The position numbers and the translations under genes were made by a program. From Plantago major (taxonomy: Eukaryota > Streptophyta > Magnoliopsida > Lamiales > Plantaginaceae): DNA of 64,000 nucleotides. The notes below the pieces were generated by a model that did not search any database, had not been told where the DNA came from, and worked only from the letters and a program-made list of their open reading frames with translations. The stretch is taken from positions 682,001-746,000 of the forward strand of contig JAIFAC010000007.1 of assembly GCA_026545765.1 (NCBI GenBank), read 5' to 3'. Positions 15,319 through 26,049 of this stretch are shown in pieces; the stretch's first letter is position 1; the number at the start of each line of letters is the position of its first letter.

Positions 15319-15331
15319 TTGATTGATTGAT
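15319..15331. repeat. (TTGA)n microsatellite, 13 bp
   Basis: Three TTGA units plus T. No gene context. Confidence 0.8.
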
Positions 15332-15517
15332 AAGATCCAAAAGATTCACCATAACTATAATTAACAGACCAAAAGTGCAAAACAACAAGAGTGGAAGGTA
15401 AGAATAGCTACTATGCGAATATAGAATGCGAGAAATACTACTTACTTGACTTGCGAAGATTAAGCACTGGTTGGTATCAATTTTGGACCAAACAAAGTAC
15501 TACTTTTTTTTTGAGTG

Positions 15518-15661
15518 ATGATTGCAGATGAAAAACGAACAGAAGCGAGTGGATCGTAGAGAACTGAAACTAGAATAGAGAGTAATATCAAAAGGAAAAA
15601 AGTGGAAACAAAGAAGATTATATATATATTATACAATACAGATCCCGAGAGTGGGCAGTAG
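15518..15661 (+). pseudogene. Possible eroded coding fragment with one internal TAG
   Basis: Starting at the ATG at 15518, the frame reads 13 codons, hits TAG at 15557-15559, then stays open for another 33 codons to TAG at 15659-15661. The peptide on both sides is hydrophilic and charged, with many Arg, Lys, Glu and Thr, and reads like one chain with a single nonsense codon. TAG can arise from CAG by one C-to-T change, in keeping with the mutation bias of the window. The strand is purine-rich, so open frames are expected here by chance and the case is weak. No family is recognised. Confidence 0.15.
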
Positions 15662-16889
15662 TTTTGGCATAAATTTGACTATAACGCAGAATAAAATCGT
15701 GCCGTGTTAGAATTTGAAGCCTAGTAATCGTTAGCTATATATTTCATCCCTAATTCACAGAAAGGACCAGGTTTGGTTAGAGATTACCTCGATTCGGAAG
15801 CAAAGGAAGGCCAATCTAGTCAATTCAATGATATTTATTCTAAGATTTTGTTAATTTAATTGTAACTTCAACAAGAAGAAATTATCGCGTAGAAAAACTT
15901 TTATCAGAACATATGAATAGTTCACCAAAACTTGTGATAACCGCTCGCCACGAAAGATATATTTTATCTGGGTCAAAAAATAAACGTACATTTGGTTATA
16001 AGTTAAGCTTAGCAACAAACCAAAAGGGAAATAATTTAGAAATGGATTATATAGTGTATATGCTGAAACTCATGAGAGGGAAAAAGTAAAAAGTAAGTAT
16101 TCATAACTCCTTCTTTCTTGTACTTAAGAGGGTGAAACTAAAAAATGCCAAAAAGATCACTATTGACGAATAGATTATTATTAATTTAGTACATATAAAA
16201 TGTTTCTATAATCCTGCTTCTTGGATAAAACTTCGAATATCATATCCTTTTTTTTGGTATAGTATAGATTATACCAGAGTTAAAAAAATGAATGATGAAA
16301 ATAGAAAAGAAAGCTCAGCTATGTTAGTTTCTATGAAAAAATAACGCGGGAAGATATCTCACTGAAATAAAGATGGAGAAAGCGAAGAAGAACAAGACCA
16401 AATTCAAAGTCTTTACATTTACATAATTGTTTTACAAAAGTTCCAAAAGAGTTCTATTAGAGTTACTGGAGTTCTTACTCTGTTTCACTCATCACCAACC
16501 CCTTTCTCTTATTTATCCATCCTATCTTTGATCTATTAATCATCATATTGGAAAATGGATTCTGTGAATAATGCGAACTTTGATTAAAATTCTTGATGGT
16601 AGATAAGATAACATACTGCTATGCGTGTTTTAGGTTAGGTTATTAGCTTGCTTTACATTACAAGAAATAGCTTTGCCACGAATTTAATGTTTGATTCAGG
16701 ATTTCTAATATCAGAACTTTGACTTCTTACTTTCTTTTAAATGTTTTTTACAAGCAGTTATATTAGATTTCTCAAACAAACGAGAAGAAAATACAAATGG
16801 AAGAGATTCTGATCCAAATGTTGGTGGCATAAACTTGTATCCATTTTTCTAGTTTTTTCTTCTGTGTTAGGTCCTTTTTCTTGCTATTC

Positions 16890-17303
16890 TCAATTATAAC
16901 CATGCATATTGCATATAATAAAGCAGCAATTATAGTTTGATAATTTAAGCGTGTCCTTAGCTAGAGAAAATATGATATGTCTGTGTAAGTATTCACTACT
17001 ATTACTATGGGTTAGAATTTGGCACTTACATATCCATCCTTCGAGTATCTGGCATTGTCCGAAACAAGACATCCAAGAACGTTGTGTTATATTTCTCTTG
17101 TGGGTAGACTGGATTAAGATTCGTTTCCTTTTCGTCTGTTTACCTTTTTCTTTTATTATGTGTTGTAGCGACAAGAAAGAGGAGGTTCTAAATTTCTTAA
17201 AGGCTAGGCTGTATATTTTGTATCCAAAGTAGTTAATTAAAGGGTAACGACGGATATGATTTCCTAAATTATTCCCTATTTTGGGGTGTAAGGTCAAACG
17301 CAC
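16890..17303 (-). other. Longest stop-free frame (137 codons), unrecognised
   Basis: The frame begins with GTG and has no ATG until about residue 78, so a conventional eukaryotic start would leave only about 60 residues. The predicted chain is rich in Lys, Arg, Ser, Ile and Cys, with a Cys-x-x-x-Cys cluster near residues 80-84 and a second Cys pair about ten residues on. The spacing fits no zinc-binding family I can name. A 93-codon frame is open on the opposite strand over most of the same bases (16951-17232), so a local shortage of stops is the simplest explanation. At this base composition a frame of this length somewhere in 64 kb is only mildly surprising. Confidence 0.1.
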
Positions 17304-17477
17304 ATTTATAAATATACCTAGGTCTCTTCTCGTAACAATTGGTTATCACAAGTTCTGGCAACTTCAAATATTTTTAGGCAGTTTTCGGTCGATTTTTATA
17401 TAAAATGTATTAGTCAAAAATTAAGAACGTAGTTTACAAAGAGAAATTCATTGTTTTTGTTGTGTACAGTTCTATAT

Positions 17478-17499
17478 CTAACTATATATATATAGTTAG
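17478..17499. repeat. Perfect 22-bp palindrome
   Basis: ctaactatata followed directly by tatatagttag, with no spacer or mismatch. The core is an alternating AT tract flanked by TAAC/GTTA ends. It could extrude as a cruciform or be a dimeric protein site, but nothing nearby supports either role. Confidence 0.9.
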
Positions 17500-18422
17500 T
17501 TATAGTGCCCTGTTGTTTTTCTATAAATATGTGGTGAGTGAATGAATAACATAGGAGCAAATGCCTATCCTATTATATGTAAGCGCGTCTTCATTTTCAT
17601 AAATTAGGAGTCTCTGCATTTCCTGAGTAGGCTGTTGTTTGTTCTTTTAGTGCAGTGAATATATCGAACTATAAACGAGAAATAATAAAATTTTATACTT
17701 TCCTCTAATTCCTTTGGCCCATATGGTATAGTTTTTTGAAGAAGAGCAGCCAGGCTGACTATTGAACTAAAAATTACATAAAAATAATTACATAAATAAA
17801 AATTAAGGCAAGAACAACAGAGAAACAAGGACTACTTACCATACAAGGCAGTGCTCCAACATAATAGAGATCTATAAACCCATGTGAATACATAGTAACA
17901 ATAATTGTTATAAGTTAACAAGGAAATCAGTTTTATAAATTTAGAAATATAAATAAGAGGGATCTGCATATTTATAAAATATAAAGAATGTTCCTACGTC
18001 TCGAGAATTCTTCATAAGGTATCTTTCGTACACATTCTATTTTAATTAAGTACAGGCGTTATTCTATTTTTTCTCAATCTTTTTTTTCATTCCACAAGTC
18101 AATTCTGTTCCTAGACAAAGACAAATTATTTCAGCTTATAGCTGATGCTTTTCCTTTTGCACTTTTTCTCTTCCAAGCTCAAAAGCTCTTCTAAATTAAT
18201 TAGTTAGGCTTGCTTATAATAAATATGCTATAAGTAAGTAAAGTATTCTCAAAAGTGATATTTTTTTCCCTTCCATACGTGGACGCTTAACGGAGAAGAG
18301 CACTCGGCCAGTAGTATAGGGTGTACTCCAACATAGAGACAGAAGATAGGTCAAGAGCCGTGGTATCGACGTTATTACAGAATATAGTATGATAATGTAT
18401 ATACGTATAATTTTTTGCTTTT

Positions 18423-18880
18423 CTAATCTAATATAGTGTCATAACACAAGGTCTCGTTTTGTTTTTCTTCTGCTAAGGTCGAATCCACAAGATCTCTTAC
18501 GAATTCTTTTCTATTTTTATGAATTTTATAAGTATAAATAATAAATAAATAATGAATGATTAAACCGTTCTAATCTAATCTTTGATGCAATCAGGAATCT
18601 AATTATTCTTTTCTCTGTATTGTCTATAGATGGGATATCTACGATGAATAGCTTTGGTTTTACTGGTTTTTCCTTTTCTGGGTTATCCACTATGAGATTT
18701 CTTCTTTCGCTGGATTTCTTTCTTAATGTAATGAATTTATCTTTCTTCAACAACTTCTTAAAAAACACTGTTGAAAAGTTCAGAGTAATTATTCCTTTTT
18801 GGTTTGGAGGTTGGCATCGATGTATTCATATTCGTATTCGTTTTGATATTCTTATTTATTTTCTCGTATAGTATAAATTA
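18423..18880 (-). pseudogene. Possible decayed gene in three consecutive frames
   Basis: Read on the - strand, three frames follow one another. Frame 1 is open from the stop at 18878-18880 and has an ATG at 18829. It encodes an Asn/Lys/Thr/Ser-rich stretch and stops at 18758-18760, exactly beside a run of six T (A6 at 18760-18765 on the + strand). Frame 2 (18526-18768) continues across that run with a Lys/Arg/Glu-rich chain containing Pro-Glu-Lys-Glu-Lys-Pro and Leu-Phe-Ile-Val-Asp. It stops inside an AT repeat, after which frame 3 (18423-18569) gives a charged stretch of about 35 residues ending at TAG. Codon choice looks coding-like (AGA for Arg, varied third bases). Single-base length changes would join the frames. 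No family is recognised; chance in a purine-rich strand remains possible. Confidence 0.25.
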
Positions 18881-19012
18881 TTGGTGGCAAAGAGGACTTT
18901 TGATAAACATAGAAAAATAGATATGAGATTCGTATATAAATATTTACTCTAATGTAACAAGGCCCAAGTATTTTTCCAAGAATAACTTCGCTATGTTTTG
19001 TTGGATAACTGC

Positions 19013-19059
19013 TTATTAATTATTATATATATATTAATTATTATAATATATTAAAATAA
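19013..19059. repeat. 47-bp tract of only A and T with internal direct repeat
   Basis: Contains the 12-mer ttaattattata twice, separated by a short TATATA run, and ends in a further AT-only tail. It marks the right-hand part of the non-TA-biased block. Confidence 0.8.
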
Positions 19060-19577
19060 GTAAGTAGAACGCCCAAATTCTGGGAACAATTCTTACTTTG
19101 GGTATGAATAATGATCCAACATAATATAAACACGAGACATGAGAACTTTATTTAATATTAAAAATTAGTTAAAACAATGATCTTGAATGGCCTTTTCCGA
19201 GCATAGATGGAAACAAAAACTTATCCGTGTGCTTTTTTTACTTTTAATCTTCAAGACAAGATCTATTTCCTAACCTTTGGATGTGAATTATACCTTCTTA
19301 ATTATACCTTATAGTATAACCTATCATCCTATAATTAAGTAGTAATAATTATTGTTTGTATACCTAGCAGCAACAAATTCATAATATTGTAAGAAGGCAT
19401 AATTCTGATAAGTCTAGATTACCTAAATACCGAAAAAAGGATAAAAAAAAGGATATATCTTTTTACCTGGATATTAATTATTGCCAAGATACAGTTCTAC
19501 TTATTTTTCCTTGTAGTGTATTAGTTAGAAAGGATGTTTGTTCTTGTTTTGAAAGAGATGCTCAAAATAAAATACTG

Positions 19578-19599
19578 TGTGTGATATATGTGTGATATA
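19578..19599. repeat. Perfect tandem duplication, 2 x 11 bp
   Basis: The unit tgtgtgatata occurs twice with no spacer. It is followed by short GATA steps. Confidence 0.9.
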
Positions 19600-21005
19600 G
19601 ATAGATAAATTTGCAACGATTTATTAATAAGAATTATTTATAAAATAATTAATTATCTGTATTATGATTTGGACTTGTACTGGGTGAATTTCAACATTAA
19701 TTTCGTTATTTAGAACACCGAATCTTCGGTAGAAAAAATAGATAAGATAGAAGGTATAAAGTAATACACCACTTAGAAATTTATGCCTATATGTATGTAT
19801 ATGAAAGGATTATATATACTACCTTACCTTTAAAAAAAGCCAAGAAGTTACTTTTTACTACCCTTAAGGGATCTAAGTACATTCTTTGGGTATTTATTTT
19901 TCCTTACTTCAGGAATAACAATTATATGCATTACAGGTGTTCACTTTACTAGGATGTTATAGATTTCTAACTATGAAATGAGTCTTTCCTCCAACAATTG
20001 TGAAGTGCTTTGTCTATACAAAATGAATTATATGTGCACATGGTTAACTCGTCATAGCTTTTTGTTATTTTTTTGTGATACTTGTTGAATGAAAGCTCTT
20101 TATTATAAAATTAGAAATAAATTGTATACTCGCCTTTAACTCCAGGATACTACAAGAATATTCCTCCTAGTTAAAATGATGTGTTGTACTTCTCGTAAAT
20201 GATGAATGCATTCCTTTGAAAACCCCCTTTGTCTTCCTTAGGATCTCTTTACTACAGCCTACAGCTCTCTTATATCTCTTTATTCTATTCCAATCAATTC
20301 ACTTTCATACAGTCCAGAAGAAAAAAAGAGTAAGTTAATATAGAAATTAATTATCATGCAGAGTCGTAGAGAGTCTTCGTACAAAGAAAGAGGCGTAGTA
20401 AATTAAATATCGTGAAAATATAGATATTCACAAAAAGAAAAAAAGAAAGACGTTGTAGTCTCCTGGTTAAAGACTTAGTACTGTTGTAGGATATTCTGTA
20501 GAGGGGTATCTTGTTTTTCTAACCACTCCTAATATAATAAGGATAACGCTTTCATGTAAGATATGTATAATTTGCTTCCTAACTCTTATTTTAGCAGTTC
20601 CCTATAAATTATTATATTGTACTCTTTCTTTCATTTCTCACTTTTCCTAGTAAGCCAAAAAAAAGCATGGTGTGGAGACATGTTCATTAAGATTGGGTAT
20701 TATGTTCTCTAACTTTACTTATATTCTATCTACTTCTATCTACAATTATAATGTGTATAACATCTAGAGGATATATAACCTATCATATAAAGCATATAAA
20801 AGAGAGACGTGTAAGGTATATAATAAGCACCTACTAGGATATTTCCCTTGTAATGTAATTTGTACAATGTGCTCCTTCTTAATTCACTAAATTTAGCTTA
20901 AGGTAATTAATTATAAGGTATTTCATGTTATATATAATTTAGTAAATGAGTATGAACCAAAGTATTGTGCGTATGCATATATAAGTTATGTAGTAAGTGC
21001 GCACC

Positions 21006-21027
21006 ATCTATCTATCTATCTATCTAT
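21006..21027. repeat. (ATCT)n microsatellite, 22 bp
   Basis: Five and a half perfect copies of the tetranucleotide ATCT (AGAT on the other strand), in non-coding TA-biased DNA. Confidence 0.95.
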
Positions 21028-22128
21028 GTTAGTATATAATAGATGTAAAATCCAAGTAAACTAAGAAATAATTCCATTCTCGCCAACCACCAAAATAGAA
21101 AGTAAAAGGAGCTAAGAACACTACTAGCCTATACAAATATAAAAGGCTTTTAAAAAGGACAAGTACTTTAAATTAATAATGAGTAAAAAGAGAAATGGAA
21201 GATTTTTTCTTGCCTATACAAAAATAACTTATACTCAATTAAAGCGGAGTCTACTCTAAGAGATAGTTAATAACTTCTTGCTGACACAAACAAAGCGTGC
21301 ACTACCCACCTCTCTTCTTAATTTTTATGTTGTAATTCTTTAACTTAATAACCTAAACATGTACTTTTAGTCTTAGCTATACATAAATCTCTTAGTCAAG
21401 GAAATAGCTACCCGGAAATTCTTTATTAGCTAACTATAAGAAAGAAAAAGGAGTGAATCTGCCAAATTGTGTACAACCAAGAGAGAGAATGTGTCATGTA
21501 TATGGAAAAGAAATACCCAAAAGGCTTAGAACTTCGAAAACTATATAGGGAAGTTTTGTATAGAGCAATTTAAAGAACAATTAGAAAGAGTGATCACTAT
21601 AATTTCTAACTCACTATACCTAAACAAGAGTAAATATGCTTTAACAACATTCTTAGTACTTGGCTCTATGAAAGCACCTAACAAAATATCTTGGTCAATA
21701 TAATAAAATAGGTAAGTCTTTCTTTGGTAACCATTCCACCCTTTATCTCATAGTTTATCCTCTACATAAGTTCTAAATTCTATATTCATAAGGAAGGCGT
21801 GTGTCACATATATAGAGTATATCCAACAAAAGTCTAGTTAAATATAAATACAAAGATGAATGATCTACTTAAATAATCTTAATCAATTCCAACAAAGAAA
21901 GAAGAGTTATATAATAATAATAGCTAATCAATTTCACTTAAAGACATAAGCATAGATAAATAAGAGGAGTAAAGATCCTTCTTAATTATAGTTTTCTTCA
22001 TACACCTAAATATAGTTTATATTCCTAGTTGTTTAGTCTTTTCAAACCATATAGTATACTTCTACCTAAACAATGTATGTTACCTTGCAGTAATTTATTA
22101 CTTAATTTTCATATCAATATGTTTCATT

Positions 22129-22152
22129 CCTACAATATAACCTACAATATAG
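22129..22152. repeat. Near-perfect tandem duplication, 2 x 12 bp
   Basis: cctacaatataa is followed directly by cctacaatatag, differing only in the last base. Confidence 0.9.
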
Positions 22153-22749
22153 GTTTCTTAAGAGATGGCAAGCACCAATAGTACGCGATTTACAAAATTA
22201 AATGTGAAAAAAAAAGAGTATATGTATACATAGTATAATTTAAGTAAGCCAAGTATTATGTAGTGAACAAGTCATTTCTTAAAGATAAAGATGTATTTGG
22301 GTATAATATAAGCATATGGTAGTATGTGTAGTATACAGCAAGCATATAGTGCTCAATGTTTAGAGAATATAAACCGTATGCTGGGATAGAAGAAATAGAA
22401 ATCTGAAATAATGCAATCAAGCGAATACCAAAAATATAATCCACAGGTAAATACTACAAAGTGCTCAAGTTCTGACTGTTCTATTACTTCATTCACACAA
22501 TATTTAAAAGCGAGAAGAGTCATTTATTTCGTGTACAATAATCTTAATAACCTTACACCTTAATTTGATAATATAGGATAATTAACTAGCAAAGACCTAA
22601 GCAATATTTTAGGGTTGTCTATTATAGCCTTATAAAAACTGTTGAACTATTTTTCAATATTAGTTTTTCCCAAGGTTCCTTGTCTTATATCTTATATAAT
22701 TAAAGAAAAGAAGCTCTTTTATTAGGAAGTTGTCTCTATTAGTCATTAA

Positions 22750-24200
22750 GAAGTCTAAGTATTTACCTATCTCACTATTAATTTCAGTACATTGTTTGTT
22801 GTTATTTGCTTTCTTTATTATATTATATAAACAATGTTGTATTTGTTTACTTTTCCTTATTCCACGCTTTCTTTTGTGCAGGTACTAACTATAATTATCC
22901 CTTCAATTTCTTTGGCTTTGAAACAAGGTACTCCTTGCGAAATATACCCAGTAATTGAATAGGCTACAATGAGAAACATACAATACTACTTAGGATTGGG
23001 TAGAAGTAGCAAAAATCCCTTCGCAGCTAGATAAGAATAGGCCCTTTCTCATATACACTCCTACATACCTAAGACGAATTAGACACTTATTTTATTATTG
23101 TTAATCCTTCTATATTTTGGAAATGGAATATTTATTTATACGAATTAATACGCACCGTCATTCTAAACTTTTGACTTCTGTGCCGGTTATATTTTTTGAA
23201 AGTAAGAAGAGGGATAGGTGAAAATTAGTTAGGTTATTTCTGAGTTGACACTTCTTCCCGGTTTTTACTAAATTTCTTATTGTGTTGATGCCTTTAATAT
23301 TTAAAGTAATTAAACTGTATTATAATGCCTTCATCCAAAATAAAGAGTAATTTTTACAATTCTTTTATAATTCCAAAGAAGAGACCATCCTGTATACTTA
23401 ATAACAATTCTTATAAAGTACAATTAAAGTACAATATGACAATTGCTAAATAAAAAGGAGATACAACGTGTTTGTTTTTCTGTTAGACGAAGGGTATCCT
23501 TTTGTGGGGTTGAAGGAAATTCTCACTGATGTGGTGTGGTATAGTTTGCTAGAGGTAGAATTTACAGTGTATGGTATAATATTCTGCAATAACTATAACA
23601 AGATTTATTTTTCAGGAAGAAGCTATTCCTTAATTCAATTCTTTGGTGAATTTACTTAAGTGTAAAGAGAAAGAACCTTGGCATTCCTCTAAAGTTCCCT
23701 CCATTTTTTGATTAGCAAAGAGTTATTACCCAACCCCATAATATAATAGAGGCTCACCAAAGTAGCTTCTCTACCAACATTAAAGAGCAAGATACAGAAT
23801 ATAGAAAATATACATACCATCCTAACTATGAGTATACTCTCTAACAAAATATAGGCTAAATTTCACTCATTACTTAGTAGTTGTACAGTGTCTTGTGGAT
23901 AAAGGACTAGAAAATCTAAGTGTACCAAATATAAAGTAAAGTAATAAAAGTGATCGACCATGAATCTACTCGTCGGTGGTTATCTCAAATATAATGTTTA
24001 ATCTGTATGATCCAAGACCAGCGCAAGTTCAGAATTCTAATCTTGGTGGAAAGCAGTAATTCCACCTTGTCCGTAATACTTTTTGGCACGGCACTTTAAG
24101 GCTCCCTTTTTCATTTTTTTTGGTACGTTAGCTATTCTAGCCATTACTCGTTCATAGTTACACTTATATTATAGGAGGTACCTAACAAGATTCATATCAT
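22750..24200. other. Short block without strong TA bias, no gene recognised
   Basis: The sequence has longer T-rich and G-containing runs than its neighbours. A hand-counted line at 22,921 gives TpA/ApT 7:6 and CpA+TpG against ApC+GpT of 7:7, so no RIP-like signal. One 63-codon frame at 23,468-23,659 (+) begins at GTG and is mostly hydrophobic and aromatic, as expected from a T-rich strand. I do not regard it as a gene. Confidence 0.35.
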
Positions 24201-24416
24201 CTACTAGGATGACTTTGATGGATAGAGAAAGCTTCGGGTATCTTTTTTTTGTAATATATCTACTCATAAGTCTTAATTAAATGTTTGGCTTATACTTATC
24301 ACTAATAACTTATTAATACTTAGTTAAAAAAGAGAAATCTATATGAAATACTTCAACGTCAACTCCAATTCTATTCTACATATGAAACAACTAAGGCAGG
24401 CCTTTATACTATAACT

Positions 24417-24430
24417 CACACACACACACA
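24417..24430. repeat. (CA)7 microsatellite
   Basis: Seven perfect CA units. This is notable because CpA is otherwise scarce in the surrounding TA-biased block, so the run is probably younger than the mutational bias. Confidence 0.9.
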
Positions 24431-25022
24431 ATTTGTCTTTGGTCTTCTAGGTGGTACTCTAAATTATTATTATTATATTCCAAGATAACTTGTTTTGGGT
24501 AAAGGCTTTGATTATATATATATTGACTTCTATATAGGTAGCGAGAACATTGTCTTGTATCCTCTATAATTGACTCTAAGTACATAATGAATGTAAACGT
24601 AATGATCAGATAATAAGTTGCTATACACAGTACTATGACTGAGAAGTTATGGAATATATCTTATTGTATCTAACTAATAATATTTAAGTCATTGTGTGAA
24701 GATATAACGTGTTCCTTAAAGAATGAATAAACCCAAAATGAATTCATAATAGGTAAGTCGTGTACATATATATGCAAGAAGGAAATACTATAACTATGAT
24801 GGATAAAGGAAGAAGAATGCATTTAGTATATGATGTGCAACGTAAAGAGTATAGTGAGTGGTGTGTTATATAACAAATTAAGTTCTATTGTTAGTAAATC
24901 ATTATAGAGTAAGCTAGCATAAGTCTAAGTGTACCCTATAAATATTGTAAAAGTGCCCAAGCACTCTTGTGTAAAATATGAGTAAGTTCTAAATAAAGAA
25001 TTTGTGCTTGGAAGTTGTATAC

Positions 25023-25041
25023 CTTATATCTTATATCTTAT
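25023..25041. repeat. Tandem repeat of cttatat, 2.7 copies
   Basis: Two full copies plus five bases of a third, all perfect. A similar cttatat doublet occurs near 22,683. Confidence 0.85.
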
Positions 25042-25438
25042 TATCCCTAACTAGGAGATTGATAGCTTCATCTAATATTTGTTGTAGTACTCGTTTACTT
25101 TAGTCTTAGTATGTAATCATAGCTTCTTCTTAGTTAATAGAATCCATTATCATATACATCACCATTTTATTATGTTTTATAGTTTATTTTTTTTTATTTC
25201 TAAATAATAATTATAAGTATACTAAATATAGAAGCCTACTCTATACATTATATTTATTATAAGCTATAAGCACATTAATTAAGTTTCAAAAAGATCTACT
25301 CATAGTTGAATATAGAAAATGTACAGGGTTACATACACTAATTACAACACCTGCCTCTTAATACTATTCCTTATTAGTAATCGCACTTAAAATTTAAACT
25401 AGAAGAATGTATTTATTTGTAGTGTAGCTTGCATCTAT

Positions 25439-25464
25439 ATAGGATATAAAAATAGGATATAAAA
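25439..25464. repeat. Perfect tandem duplication, 2 x 13 bp
   Basis: The unit ataggatataaaa is repeated exactly (25439-25451, 25452-25464). Confidence 0.9.
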
Positions 25465-26049
25465 GAAGTCATTACTAATTACTAACAACAAGGATGTAGA
25501 ATTTCTCTCACACTTTGTCTTAGAGGGAATGGTCCCGTATTTTAACTTGTGTATTATAAAGTTTAGTAAATAAAGATGAAAGAATGTATATTTGTAACAC
25601 CTATAAAAGGAAGGAACTCTTGTTCCTGTGGATAAATATATTTATAAAGAAACTTAACTTAAACAAACCTAAATTATGTTAGAGCATTACCTAGACTAAC
25701 TAAACTAAAACCTATATTACCCAGAACTTTTGACCACACCCGAGCCTTTAATTCTTTAAATATTCTATATCTATATTCTTTCCAAAAAGTAGAATTCCTT
25801 AATCAAAACAACAACGCTCTACTCTAGCTACACCAATAGGACCCGAAAACCGTTTATACTAAATCTTCCTTATTTCTTTTGATAGAATTTGATGATAGAA
25901 TTAATTTGACATCCACTATCCATTGTGCTTATTATTACTTTACTTGTAGACTCCAAGAGTTTCTAAAAAATGAAGTATATGTCTTTGTATGTAATACGTT
26001 TCTATTCCTGGGATACATGATATAAATCCAAATAAATCAATATTTATTC

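Larger units (their letters stand above)
15100..19400. other. Non-TA-biased block with decayed-gene candidates
   Basis: About 4.3 kb lacking the TA bias of its neighbours. Hand-counted lines at 15,961 and 16,381 give TpA/ApT of 7:5 and 4:4, and CpA+TpG against ApC+GpT of 6:8 and 7:7. Stops are locally sparse on both strands at 16.9-17.3 and 18.5-18.9 kb. Purine-rich runs read as Lys/Glu/Arg-rich peptides in several frames, some of which continue each other across indels (listed separately). No known domain could be identified. The block could be a single-copy, un-RIPped segment carrying eroded genes, or simply a region of different base composition. Confidence 0.4.
19400..22750. other. TA-biased gene-free stretch
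   Basis: Dense stops in all frames. The only frame above 60 codons is 22,256-22,444 (-), which is unrecognised. The sequence has the frequent tata, ctat and agta words seen in the other TA-biased blocks. It holds an 11-bp and a 12-bp tandem duplication and an ATCT microsatellite, listed separately. No gene or mobile-element motif was seen. Confidence 0.5.
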
